A stretch of DNA of 64,000 nucleotides from Turritopsis dohrnii (GCA_027922465.2 BQMF02000828.1:1-64000); one strand, 5' to 3'. Counted from the stretch's first letter, positions 1-12,421 are shown. Numbers and translations are program-made. Notes: generated by a model not told the origin, from the letters alone.

Positions 1-348
1 TTTTATTTCTATCTATATATTTTTTTATTAATTTATTTATATATTCTTTATTTTAAGTTGGAATTTAAAACTCTATTATAAACTACTAATATACGAATAA
101 GTATAATAAGTATTTGTCAGCACATTAGAAATGTGGAATGCAATCAATGTCTTAGAAGAATTATGGTTTGATACAACGCTAAAAAGTGGTTCCTCAGTCG
201 TTCATTCCTTACTACCCTCCATTTGTTCGATTTAACTGTTACACCCAAATCCTTCCTTTAAACCGCCCTCCCCCACCCCCATTAAGTGGGATTTTAGAGT
301 TTATAAATATGAGATGTGAGATATAATGAATAGCTAAATAGTTTATAC

Positions 349-1756
349 CATTGATAGTGTTCGTTTCTCCATTGAGAGTATTCGTACTTTTCTGTACTTC
401 ATCGATGTCTTGTACCTGCAACTCTCCATCGTTGTTTTTATCTAAATAACCAAAATGAAAATGTATCACTTCCATCTATGTCTCCTTACAGTCTCTACCA
501 TTACGCACCATCACCTAGTCCTCCAAATATCATTTCCCATCTATAAAATGCTGTAAACCGTTCATTAGAAATTTGGGATGTTGTCCAAAAGACAATTTTC
601 AAGGTAAAGATCACCTAATAAAGTTTCTAATAAAGTCAGTTGAAAATCTTTAAGACCCCAGGCATAAGTTTTATGAAATATAGTTTCATCTCTGAACAGT
701 GACAATTGCGGTGTTAAAAAAAATTATATACCATCGTTTTTTTCGCTTTTAGCTGTCTGTACTTCTTCAAAAACTTGTACCTCTAACCCTCTATCGCTGC
801 TGTTGTCTAAATAATCATATGTGTCTAAATTAACATCCATCACGTTTGTAGTAATCACATTTAAGGAAGTAGAAAAATAAGGTACCATTTGCAGTAGGTG
901 GGAAGATACGGTCAATTACACGATTTAGTTCTACTCTGAGTTCATCTTCTTCATCTGACGCCTCAAATTGAAAAAGATCTTGTTCCTGATTCTGAGCAGG
1001 GATCGCACGATTTCCTATTGTTCTTTTTGGTTTTAGTTTGAAAGGTATTTCAAAACTCTCATCAGAGGCAACGCTCAGTTCATCAGATGAACTTCCATCC
1101 GTATCTGGACTGAAATTACTATCTGATGAGCTCACATCTTCATCGTCAGTAGATGGCTCAGCAAACGCATCAATCTAAAATCAATATAAAACCAAATTAT
1201 TCTCTTTATTTACGTCATTGACTAAAAGCATCAACTTCTTTATGAGGCAGCTAAGTACACACTATGTGAACAAACTGTAAAAAATGATCATCATTTCAAT
1301 ATGCCAAGACCATTAAAGCTAACAGTATATGGAAGTGATTAGAATACATGCAAAAACTGGTAAAGAAAAGCCATATCATTAAGCACGATACTTTGGTTTT
1401 AGTTTTCACCAAATAAAATATTGATGCTATTGCGACGACACTCTTGAAACAATAAAAATGGCGGAACATTCTAGACATTATTAAAAAGGATCTCAAATGT
1501 AAACGTAATTTCGGTACAATTTTATCTAAGTTTATCTTGTTTTAATTCTCATAATCAGTTATTAAATCAACACTCAATGACAGTATTACATGTTTCCGGA
1601 ATTGTTTACAGAAATCATATATCTGTAAAATATCAGAATAATAACTACAGCTGCAAATAAATAGGAACATACCAGTAAAATTGACTTATCCAGACCACTG
1701 TCATTAGAGCAGAAACTTCCAAACAAATCTATTTCTTCCTCGTCAATAACTCTTTC
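349..1756 (-). other. Acidic 3' exons of the fusion gene
   Basis: Exon 1756-1673 (28 codons, begins ERVIDEEEIDLFGSF) is phase 0-0. Exon 1174-886 (289 nt) is Ser/Asp/Glu-rich with runs such as SSSDSNFSPD and EASDEEDELR and a short basic stretch KLKPKR, and it ends in phase 1. Exons 806-732 and 441-349 are phase 1-1 and look like relatives: both begin D-x-N/S-x-D, contain VQ-x-x-x-EVQ and end before a split Gly codon. No stop codon or poly(A) context marks an end, so the gene continues left of the window. The tail looks disordered and no fold is recognised. Confidence 0.65.
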
Positions 1757-4700
1757 CTAAATGGTTTAGTACAAAATAAAATTGGCACAGCCTACCAGAT
1801 ATACTCAAAAATATACTCAACTACAATAAACAGTGTTTGAAAAATATTACGTTTCGATTTCGAAACACTGAAAAATTTAATGGCATCAAAGAATAAAGTA
1901 AACTGTCGAAAGTCAGAAAATAAAGAATGCCCTTACATATTTCATCAAAATAAAAATTGCTACCACTTTAGAGCTTTGTTCTCATAAGGTTAACATGCAA
2001 AATTGTTTTTCAACTTCATAAATTAGTCAAGAGTAAAGAAAACTTGACCGATCTCGCAACAATCCCCCATCGCAAGATTGTAAAAGGTTTTACAATTTTT
2101 TGTGATAACCACGTGGTTATACCAGTTACAAGTTCTAATTATACTGACAGGATATCCATATCAATATTAATGCAGTGTTTCCCACAATAAAAAAACTGCC
2201 TTCGATATACACATACCTGTATTTCATCTCGGTCTTCTGAAACGCTGGAGATTTTGTCACCCTCCTTCACGTCGCTTATATGCTAGAAAGAAAGTCATAG
2301 ATTTGCAATTGCAGTCATCTAACACACTTTCGTGTTGTATTGTAATTGTCCCGCTAAATGTCAAAAATAAGTCAAGTCTATAGTGATTTGTGTCTTACAG
2401 TGTTTGAAACATACATACCTGTATTTCATCATGGTCTTCTGAAACGCTGGAGATTTTCTCGTCTTCCTTTACGTTGCTTACATGCTAAAATGAAAGTCAT
2501 AAATTTGCATATGCAGTCATCTAACACACTTTCGTGTTGTATTGTAATTGTCCCGCTAAATGTCAAAAATAAGTCAAGTCTATAGTGATTTGTTTCTTAC
2601 AGTGTTCGAAACATACATACCTGTATTTCATCATGGTCTTCTGAAACGCTGGAGATTTTCTCGTCTTCCTTTACGTTGCTTACATGCTAAAATGAAAGTC
2701 ATAGATTTGCAATTGCAGTCATCTAACATGCTTAGGTGATGTATTGTAATTGTCCCGCTAAATGTCAAAAATAAGTCAAGTCTATAGTGATTTTTGTCTT
2801 ACAGTGTTTGAAACATACATACCTGTATTTCATCATGGTCTTCTGAAACGCTGGAGATTTTGTCACCCTCCTTCACGTCGCTTACATGCTAGAAAAAAAG
2901 TCATAGATTTGCAATTGCAGTCTCTAACACACTTTCGTGTTGTATTGTAATTGTCCCGCTAAATGTCAAAAATAAGTCAAGTCTATAGTGATTTGTGTCT
3001 TACAGTGTTTGAAACATACATACCTGTATGTCATCATGGTCTTCCGAGACGCTGCAGATTTTGTCACCTTCCTTCACGTTGCTTACATGCTAAAATGAAA
3101 GTCATAAATTTGCATATGCAGTCATCCAACATACCTAGGTGATGATGTATGGATTAGACTGTCCCGCTATATGTTGCAAGTAATAGAAGACATTTCATGT
3201 AAGAAAGAAAAATTCTTCCATCACAATTTTCCAATACCTGTAATTCGCGTTGATCGATATTTTCAGCGGTATGTGGATGATTTGTTGTCACTTCAGTTTC
3301 GCACTAGATAGAAGTGACAGATTTAAAAGTTAATGTCACTGATAGAATTTAATGAGGTATTGAAACTGTCCCGCTATATGTTGCAAGTAATAGAAGACAT
3401 TTCATGTAAGAAAGAAAAATTCTTCCATCACAATTTTCCAATACCTGTAATTCGCGTTGATCGATATTTTCAGCGGTATGTGGATGATTTGTTATCACTT
3501 CAGTTTCGCACTAGATAGAAGTGACAGATTTAAAAGTTAATGACACTGATAGAATTTAATGAGGTATTGAAACTGTCCCGCTATATGTTGCAAGTAATAG
3601 AAGACATTTCATGTAAGAAAGAAAAATTCTTCCATCACAATTTTCCAATACCTGTAATTCGCGTTGATCGATATTTTCAGCGGTAGTTGGATGATTTGTT
3701 GTCACTTCAGTTTCGCACTAGATAGAAGTGACAGATTTAAAAGTTAATGTCACTGATAGAATTTAATGAGGTATTGAAACTGTCCCGCTATATGTTGCAA
3801 GTAATAGAAGACATTTCATGTAAGAAAGAAAAATTCTTCCATCACAATTTTCCAATACCTGTAATTCGCGTTGATCGATATTTTCAGCGGTATGTGGATG
3901 ATTTGTTGTCACTTCAGTTTGGCACTAGATAGAAGTGACAGATTTAAAAGTTAATGACACTGATAGAATTTAATGAGGTATTGAAACTGTCCCGCTATAT
4001 GTTGCAAGTAATAGAAGACATTTCATGTAAGAAAGAAAAATTCTTCCATCACAATTTTCCAATACCTGTAATTCGCGTTGATCGATATTTTCAGCGGTAT
4101 GTGGATGATTTGTTGTCACTTCAGTTTCGCACTAGATAGAAGTGACAGATTTAAAAGTTAATGTCACTGATAGAATTTAATGAGGTATTGAAACTGTCCC
4201 GCTATATGTTGCAAGTAATAGAAGACATTTCATGTAAGAAAGAAAAATTCTTCCATCACAATTTTCCAATACCTGTAATTCGCGTTGATCGATATTTTCA
4301 GCGGTAGTTGGATGATTTGTTATCACTTCAGTTTCGCACTAGATAGAAGTGACAGATTTAAAAGTTAATGACACTGATAGAATTTAATGAGGTATTGAAA
4401 CTGTCCCGCTATATGTTGCAAGTAATAGAAGACATTTCATGTAAGAAAGAAAAATTCTTCCATCACAATTTTCCAATACCTGTAATTCGCGTTGATCGAT
4501 ATTTTCAGCGGTATGTGGATGATTTGTTGTCACTTCAGTTTCGCACTAGATAGAAGTGACAGATTTAAAAGTTAATGACACTGATAGAATTTAATGAGGT
4601 ATTGAAACTGTCCCGCTATATGTTGCAAGTAATAGAAGACATTTCATGTAAGAAAGAAAAATTCTTCCATCACAATTTTCCAATACCTGTAATTCGCGTT

Positions 4701-7700
4701 GATCGATATTTTCAGCGGTATGTGGATGATTTGTTGTCACTTCAGTTTGGCACTAGATAGAAGTGACAGATTTAAAAGTTAATGACACTGATAAAATTTA
4801 ATGAGGTATTGAAACTGTCCCGCTATATGTTGCAAGTAATAGAAGACATTTCATGTAAGAAAGAAAAATTCTTCCATCACAATTTTCCAATACCTGTAAT
4901 TCGCGTTGATCGATATTTTCAGCGGTATGTGGATGATTTGTTGTCACTTCAGTTTCGCACTAGATAGAAGTGACAGATTTAAAAGTTAATGACACTGATA
5001 GAATTTAATGAGGTATTGAAACTGTCCCGCTATATGTTGCAAGTAATAGAAGACATTTCATGTAAGAAAGAAAAATTCTTCCATCACAATTTTCCAATAC
5101 CTGTAATTCGCGTTGATCGATATTTTCAGCGGTAGTTGGATGATTTGTTATCACTTCAGTTTCGCACTAGATAGAAGTGACAGATTTAAAAGTTAATGAC
5201 ACTGATAGAATTTAATGAGGTATTGAAACTGTCCCGCTATATGTTGCAAGTAATAGAAGACATTTCATGTAAGAAAGAAAAATTCTTCCATCACAATTTT
5301 CCAATACCTGTAATTCGTGTTGATCGATATTTTCAGCGGTATGTGGATGATTTGTTGTCACTTCAGTTTCGCACTAGATAGAAGTGACAGATTTAAAAGT
5401 TAATGACCCTGATAGAATTTAATGAGGTATTGAAACTGTCCCGCTATATGTTGCAAGTAATAGAAGACATTATAAAAATTCACAATAAATTTCCAATACC
5501 TGTAATTTGTGTTTGTCGATTTCTTCTGCAGCTATTGGATGATTGTTAATTGCGTTTGTTTCGCACTAGATAGAAGAGACAGATTTTAAAGTGTAAGAAC
5601 TGTAATTGATTTTAATGTATGAGATGGACGCTTCTCATTTTCTCTATACCTGTAATGCAGTTGTTTTGTTAGTGGTTGCATCCTTTAAATTACTTTCATT
5701 CTAAATAGAAATTCATATGGGGCATGATGCATGTGTTTTTCTATGAATGCGTTATCGGTAAAAGGTTTCTCTGGAGGTATGCTATTTAGTATAATCATTG
5801 TTTAATAGAAATGAAAATTGTATATAATTAAGAAGCTTAAACGGAAGGAAAAGTATTGACGGGTCGAAAGTTAAAATAGAAGATGAGTGGTCTTACTTTA
5901 ATGGTGGTCTTATTTTAATGAATAATTGAGAAATAATGAGGTAATGACATGTGTTTATCCAAAATTGCAGAGTTCCAAAGTTTTCCGTGAAAACTCTTAT
6001 AAGCATTTGAGAGAACGAGGTAAGTGTTTTGGATAAGTTTAATTATGCAAACATAAAGTTTATTTTAAAACGCTTTGATAGCCTGAAGATGTTTTGTATG
6101 GATAACAACTGTTAGGATTTTGTGCTGAAGCGATAATACCTTCTGTTTGTTGCTCATTTGTTTGGTTGTGAATGGTTCTAATGTCTCTGTCTAAATAAAA
6201 TATTTTTTTCATTTATTTGCAACATATACACTGATAGCTGTATCAATATAATGAATAAGATACATACATTATCTCTCCACCATAAATTTTTGCATTTTCC
6301 GTAATCATATCTGATTTCCGTTCCAATGTCGATCTCCTTCGTTGCAAATAAACACAAATGAATGTTCCCTCCTATCGTTACCGAACGCATGGCTGCATTT
6401 GTGTAGTTCTTTGGAGAATCATTAATGTATCTGCCAAATGAATCTGTGTATGTCGCATCCACACTGAAAAATAATTATTTCGGTGCTACATTTCGTGTGA
6501 AGATGTCCTTTATTTCGCAAATAGTACATAACATCAGTCAAAATGGAAGCTAGTATCGGAATAAGTAAAGAAATAACAAGTTCGGTATAATATTGTTGTA
6601 CGGCTTTTTTAAAACTTAACTTTAGCAAATATTTCAAATAGATCACGTGAAAGAGTTTACATTAAAGTAAAAAATTTATACCATTTTGTCTTTCTTCCTT
6701 GTTTATAAAAGTAAATGTAGTTTTTGCCTTGACTACTATGAAGGCGTTTTTCTCCTTCTTCAAGACTTATTCTTTCTCCGCGATACTCCACCAAGAAAGA
6801 TCCAGCACGAAATGGTCTTGTTGTGAAGATTCCCCAACCTGAAAATCAAGAACCAAAAAAAAACCAAAAAAACAAAAAAACATAAATATATTAATAAATT
6901 TATGAAAGCATTATTTAATAGTTCATCTCTTTTGAACATCCTGATTTACTTTATGGTGTTACCTAAACATTACCAGGATTTACATAATCATAACAATTTT
7001 AAACTGCATATTTACCAATGTCATCATTAATATACAGCTTTTCAAATCCATGCTTATCTGTTTGCTTACGAATCCAATACTGAGCATCATCTTCAAGGGG
7101 AGGCAGATTTCTAGATTGCCGGGTTTTTCTCGTTTTCTATAGATTGGACAAAAGTAAAGACAACTTGGATGGTTTAAAGAGAAAATAATAAAATAAGATC
7201 TTTAAGGTTGTTGAATCACTGACAAGAAAATTGAGTATTGAGTATTCTTTAATGTTTGGTTCACACATGTTAAAAATATATACCTAGATACCTCTGAAAA
7301 TACTTTACATTATAATTTACTGCATAAAGTTGTTATATAAATGAAAATAAAATGATTTAAAATGAAAAAAAAAAAGAAAGTTTAAATCCTGAAGGCGTTA
7401 CACGTGCGGGCGCAATTAACTACAACATTACAGACTGCCTGTATTTAAAAAAAAAAAAAAATAAGCAGGAATCTTACGTGTACGCAAAATATATTTTTAT
7501 TGCATTTCATGGCAGTTTTAAGGTTTTGCGATTGAATAAACAAATCAATAAGTAAATAAATGCAAAGAAATGCCTAAATGTAACTGTTTCAGTGATAATA
7601 GTCAAAGAAGTTGGTTTTCGTGGAAAAACTTGTCAATACAAAAATAAGATTTTCTTTAAAATATCTTTAACTATCGATATCTGGAGTAAGGAAATAACGT

Positions 7701-8873
7701 GATCATATAAAAAAGGGGGATTTCCGGAATACTTACAACTTTAATTTCATCTACGATCGTTGCCTTGCCTAAGATAGTTTTGAACATGTCTACAACCTAA
7801 ATGAAATCATAAAACTACAGTTTTATGTACGTCCTGTACAGCATAATAGTCCTGTTGTACTGTCCACGGTTTGAAATTTGTGGGTGTAATAATGTAATGA
7901 AAATGATTATATTGATTCCCTTATTTCCTGTTATATATACCTTTTCAGCAGAAGGTCTTTCGTTCGGGATTTGGTGCCAACAGGCCATGATGATAGAGTT
8001 AGAAATCGTTGAATCGTAAATAGCTTTAAGTTTTCCGAGATTTGGTCGTTCTCCCTTGATGACTGCCTCTTTAATAAACGTATCTGAACAAACAGGCAAG
8101 TGCTCTATCCAAGGTGAGCTCAAGTCACTCAGCACTTCATAAACTGTCATACCAAATCCATATATATCAGAAGCCGTTGAAAGTCCTTTGTCTCCAACAA
8201 AAATCTCCGGTGCAAGGTAGGATAGAGTAGTACCTAATAAAAATGTCGTCTTTGATTTTATACATACTATGAATAAAAGTTGTTGTGTTTAAAGCTTACC
8301 TTTAAAAGGATTGGTAATGGTACTGATACAGGTGTTCTTTACACTGGCGACTTCGTTGAAATCAGACAACTTCACGATGATGTTGTCTAGTTTACCTGTA
8401 ACGAGAATATTCGATGGTTTGATATCTCGATGAATAACGGAAGCTGCGTGAAGATACGCGAGACCATTAGCGGCTTGTGATAGGTATCCCAAACGTTCAT
8501 CCAGGACAAAGTAGTTGTTGTCGTTGAAAGTGTTTATTAGTTCTTTTAGGTTGTGGCATCGCATTTCGTTTTCTATTAGAACCTCGCAATATTCGTACAG
8601 GATAGCACTTGGTCTAAGTGAGTACCCTAGCAACTTAACAACATTCGGATTATTAAGGCGGCAGATTGACTCAATGATTTGTAGCATGGCCTTTTTTGAG
8701 ACCATTTGCTTAAAACGTTTAACTGCAACGTCGTTTCCATGGTGAACATTCTTGTATATTACTGCTGAAGATCCTTCACCAATAATTATGTCTGTATTGT
8801 TGAAAGGAATGTTAACTTCCAAATGCCTCAGTTTCGACTCTACTTCTAGCAGGTTGTTTGTAAAGTTGGCCAT
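349..8873 (-). CDS. Kinase-SET fusion protein with a repeated acidic tail (3' incomplete)
   Basis: This is a spliced gene model I built from the minus strand. Coding exons in order are 8873-8300, 8233-7941, 7796-7737, 7136-7016, 6838-6682, 6463-6268, 6190-6140, 5700-5650, 5565-5500, eleven exons at 207-bp steps from 5373-5308 to 3303-3238, five exons from 3089-3024 to 2282-2217, then 1756-1673, 1174-886, 806-732 and 441-349. Every junction has GT/AG and the phases agree throughout. That gives about 1,055 codons and a frame still open at the left edge. Domains run kinase, SET, then acidic low-complexity tail. The chosen ATG lies just inside an exon whose acceptor (ttttctag) is 5 nt upstream, so a 5' UTR exon is likely. 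Family knowledge: such kinases phosphorylate Ser/Thr, and KMT5A-like SET domains methylate lysine. That this is one protein is inferred from the phases; transcripts would settle it. Confidence 0.75.
2217..3089 (-). repeat. Tandem array of five 66-nt coding exons, 201-202-bp period
   Basis: Five exons at 3089-3024, 2888-2823, 2686-2621, 2484-2419 and 2282-2217 are flanked by acceptor tag and donor gtatgt. Each encodes 22 residues beginning HVSNVKE or HISDVKE, continuing with a SVSEDHDE-like stretch and ending in Gln. All are phase 0-0. The copies differ by a few residues (Asn/Asp, Glu-Asp/Gly-Asp, His/Arg), so this array is older than the 207-bp one. The intron start (ctagaaagaaagtcatagat) and an internal tgtcccgcta motif at the same distance from the exon match the 207-bp array, showing common origin. 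Confidence 0.85.
3238..5565 (-). repeat. Tandem array of twelve 66-nt coding exons, 207-bp period
   Basis: Eleven nearly identical 207-bp units each hold a 66-nt exon read on the minus strand. The exon is preceded by acceptor tctatctag and followed by donor gtattgg. A twelfth, diverged copy sits at 5565-5500. Exons lie at 5373-5308, 5166-5101, 4959-4894, 4752-4687, 4545-4480, 4338-4273, 4131-4066, 3924-3859, 3717-3652, 3510-3445 and 3303-3238. Each encodes 22 residues starting CETEVTTNHPHTAEN and ending in Gln, and all are phase 0-0. The few substitutions (His/Thr, Glu/Gln) keep the frame open. The introns are as conserved as the exons, which points to very recent amplification. Open frames of 61 codons on the plus strand are by-products. 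Confidence 0.85.
6268..7136 (-). other. SET domain exons (KMT5A/SETD8-like) of the fusion gene
   Basis: Exons 7136-7016, 6838-6682 and 6463-6268 join in phases 1 and 2 to give one SET domain. Motifs: GWGIFTTRPF and FLVEYRGERI (SET N part), KCVDAT (the CVDAT stretch typical of SETD8), RYINDSP where NHS is usual, and IRYDYG with the catalytic tyrosine, then NLWWR, resembling the LPWR seen in expanded KMT5A-like proteins of invertebrates. The His-to-Asp change in the NHS motif may affect cofactor binding. The first exon begins in phase 0 without an ATG, supporting splicing from the upstream kinase exons. Two 51-nt exons (6190-6140 and 5700-5650), rich in Thr and Asn, link it to the repeat arrays. 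Confidence 0.85.
7737..8873 (-). other. Protein kinase domain exons (TKL/Raf-like) of the fusion gene
   Basis: Three exons (8873-8300, 8233-7941, 7796-7737) encode about 309 residues forming a complete kinase fold. Visible motifs in order: glycine loop IGEGSSAVIYK, VAVK lysine, catalytic loop IHRDIKPSNIL, SDFN in place of DFG, the APE motif in SYLAPEIF, the helix-F stretch DIYGFGMTVYEVL, and the C-lobe CWHQIPNERPSAEK, which is typical of TKL kinases. The metal-binding Asp of DFG is kept and only the Gly is changed, so activity is plausible. The kinase starts about 35 residues after the Met, with no signal peptide or membrane segment. There is no stop or fresh ATG before the SET exons, and exon 3 ends in phase 0. 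Confidence 0.85.
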
Positions 8874-10681
8874 TTCGCCTAGAAAACGAAATTCTGCCTA
8901 GTTATATATAAATATGTATATGTATGTTATGCTCTGACAACCAAACTCTTATTCATTATTATTTATAACACTTCCTTCAATAATTACACTTACATTCTGT
9001 TGCTATAATTATTGTTTTTAAAAAATTGAGGTGGAGTAAAAAGTAAATAAATTCAAATTTCCTACTTTGGTGGTCCATGACTATAGAAAATTCATATCAT
9101 ATTATCATAGCTATCATATTTTCTCGCGTTGAACTTAATCAAAAGATCTGCGCTTATGAATTCCTTAACATAACAGAGAAAAATTGCTATAAATGCCTAA
9201 TCACAGGACTGATGAATTAAATTCGACAAGGTATAAAATTTGGTGTTTGTTGATGTTCTAAAAATGTTTTTTAATGGTGAGAGTGATTTCATATCCACAA
9301 TCACCATCTCGCAACTAATCTTTACTATTTCCTTTTCCTATGACTGCAATAATGTTCTCACCATTATATGCTTATGCGGTAGTTAATTTTTAAGTACATG
9401 CAATATAAGACCTTTTATATATCATTCTGAGACAAGTTTCAACTGAAAACTCTTATAAAAGTATTTGAATAATGAAGGCTAAACCTTATCCCTTACCCTC
9501 ACTATCTCAGACATATTTTACAAGGTTTACACCAAGAACTAGTTCTATATTTAGATGTCTCAAAATGATTCACAAATTATATGTTAATCGCCTATATTTT
9601 GGGTGATTGTTTCAGCCTATGCGTTGAGAGATGAGTTGGAGTTAGAAGCAAACTTTTACTATTGATAGCATTCTCAATACGCTGTTTTGTTTGTTTGTTT
9701 TTTTATTAAAATATCATTCCGAATTTAAGATGATATTGCATTTTGCCCTCCAAACTTTACTCATATGGACGTCCTAAAGTGAGATATATTCTTTTCTTGT
9801 TGTTTTCATAGTGTAGATTAGTTGTACTTAAGTATATAATAATAATAATATATTAATGTATATAAGTTCCACCAAAAGTGTCCGCGGAAAAGTTTGATCA
9901 AGATCAACATTTCCGCCGCAGAATAATCCGCAAGCAATCACAAATTATCACATATAAAAAAACGTTTTCAAGAACTTTTTTTCTTTGTTTTATTTTGTTT
10001 TGTTTTTTTCATCGCCAAAAAGTGTGATTGCACTTTCAAAAGCTTTGTTTCCTTCCAATACTGTACTCTGAAAGTTATTCTTCGAATTATTTGAAATACA
10101 GTTGAATAAAAAACATATTTTTATGTCTTAGTTGCAGATCTTCAGGATTCTTGACATTCATTTTTAATCATTTCAATTTCATGGAAAAGGTAGTCAGCTT
10201 CCTGTGTACTTCCAACAATAAACGCCCTTTCTTTAAATGCCACTATTCAATAAATGTCCTACAGCAATATTTTAAAAAATAGTTCTCTCTTTCAAACACC
10301 GCTTTTAAAGTAATACAAAAGTATTGTCCACGATGTATTTGCTAAAGAAATGAATCTAGTTCAGAAAAAGGAACATGAGATCTATATCCTAAAATAAATT
10401 TATTTCGAAAGTTGTAAACCTGAACCTACTTCTCTATTTATCTTACTAAGAAGTTACTAAGATCTAAGAAGCTTTTTAAACTCCCTTAGCATTTATTGAA
10501 GAAAGTAAAGGTAAATTAAATTTTGTGCCTAGGAGTGCCTGCGAACAGGCAGAGGTTTCATAATGCTCCGAGACAGTTTACTGAGGACAATCATCTGAGG
10601 AATAAATCATCAGGTAAAAAATCAAGGAATTGTCCTGACACTCTGTTTCAAAAAGTTTGGCTGTGTTTTGTATCAACATTT
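8874..10681. other. Non-coding stretch upstream of the fusion gene
   Basis: This is AT-rich sequence with no convincing exon or repeat end. It should contain the promoter and any 5' UTR exon of the kinase-SET gene. An acceptor-like ttttctag lies immediately upstream of the ATG at 8873. No core promoter element is recognised. Confidence 0.4.
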
Positions 10682-11080
10682 AGGAACTACCTTAATGGAA
10701 AAAATTTTGGCGGGAAGAAATTTTAGCAGAAATTTGGCGGGTTTGGCGGAATTTAATTTGGCGGATGTGAAAAAAATGAGATATTGACGGGAATCAAGTT
10801 TTTTTTAGATTTTTTCATCTGAAAGAAGTGTTTTTATAAACAAGTACTAAAACTGGCAAAAGAAAATAATCATTTATGCGTCACCCATTATAAAATCGTT
10901 CCTATTATGAAGAAATTGTGTCATGATTTAAGATAATTAAAAACTTTAGAAAAAAATGTTTAAATTTGGCAGTAAATTAAAGGAATTTGGAGGATGGATA
11001 AAGACCGCTTAATTTGGCGAATTTACGGCAAAACCGCCAAATTTTCATCCCGCCAAACTTTCTTCCATTAAGGTAGTCCT
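10682..11080. mobile_element. MITE with imperfect terminal inverted repeats
   Basis: The left end AGGAACTACCTTAATGGAA and right end TTCCATTAAGGTAGTCCT are inverted copies differing by one indel. Subterminal GGCGGG/CCCGCC and repeated TTTGGCGG words point inward on both sides. The element is about 400 bp with no coding capacity. A target duplication is not obvious and the superfamily is unassigned. Confidence 0.65.
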
Positions 11081-12412
11081 GTTAATTCTAATAACAAGAA
11101 AATAAAACCATATGAATCTTTTTTATAATGACTGAGACATCGAGATGCAAATCTAGTTATATTTCCCAAGTAAATGTATCAACCTAAAGGAAATAAAGTC
11201 TTGCTTTCTTTGAAATTTCTTTTTGAATTCTCTTCTCAGTAAATGAGGGAACTATTTAGGCATAAATTGTTTTATAAAAAACATGTGCAAAAACAATAGA
11301 AAAATGACTTCGTAATTAATCTGACACAAATATTATCATATAAGACTCAATACTAGGATAACATGCTTAGACAACTGCTAATTGATGGGATGCACTTGAA
11401 AAGGTTGTACGAAGATCCTACATGTCTGTATGTCTATGTGAAAAGATGTGATAATGATAAGTTTATGTTGAAAACCTTATTATTTTTGTCTGCATTATCA
11501 AGATTTCCATCGCTTCATGCTTCGCTCTTTGAAATGAAAATAAAAGAAATTTCACAGTAAATTTTAATGATCGCATCTTAGATGAACACACTCATAGATA
11601 AATCTACAGAGCCATCATAAAGTACGAGCCTAAATAACCGTGACTAACAAAAATCTTTAAAATAATAATAATCGCCGTACAATAAGGATGATGTATCTCA
11701 ATTGTTTATTTCCGCTCGTATCCATAAAAAAACTTATAGCACAATAGTGACGAAATTGTGTTGAAATTTGGTAGACGAAAACTTTTCGTACTTTGATTTT
11801 ATTTCCAAAAATGAAATCGCTGTTTCTGAGTAAGAGTTTAAGCAACAAGCTGTAAGGAGAATATTTAAGAAACCCGTGGAGTTATCAGCTAAAGCATTGC
11901 TACGAATGAAAGATTTTCGTCAGACGACAGTAACGTGCATTTGGAATTAAGGAGGCACGTGATAATTGCATTGACTCAAAATCCTGATAGCGTTAACTCA
12001 AAAGCGTTACCACGATTAAATCATAAGAAACTATGAAAGGAAGTTTTAAAAGTAATGAGATCAATAAAGGACACTCGCTGCTTCCAAAGCACGATTTTCA
12101 TTCTGAATTTATTGACTTTCTCTTGTTTGACTTGAAGGCAAGTATAATAATAAACTAACAAAATATTGCAGAATATCAGGACAAAGTTTTACAGAAAAGC
12201 AGAAAGCAGAAATTACATCTTATAGAATGAGATGTAGAATGTTTTTCTCTCAATAATAAGTACTTTTTGTCAACAAAAATTCAAGCTTTAAAAGTGAAAA
12301 GAAGTATATGGAACTATACGAATACACTGAAAAAAAAAATGAACTCATTGTGATTCTTGGAGAAGAAAAACCATAAAATATTTTGTGTTACATACTTGAT
12401 AATAAGAGGTGG
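11081..12412. other. Non-coding stretch
   Basis: AT-rich sequence between two transposable elements. Only short open frames without recognisable domains occur, and no repeat ends or RNA genes are seen. Confidence 0.4.
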
Positions 12413-12421
12413 GTTCTTTTA

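Noticed and set aside
3333..5381. Seven identical 61-codon plus-strand ORFs resembling a repeated small gene family
   Set aside because: They are antisense readings of the minus-strand exon plus intron units. The minus strand has proper splice sites and a frame that holds across all copies.
3150..5600. CRISPR-like regular repeat spacing
   Set aside because: The 207-bp units are identical throughout, without unique spacers, and the sequence is eukaryotic.
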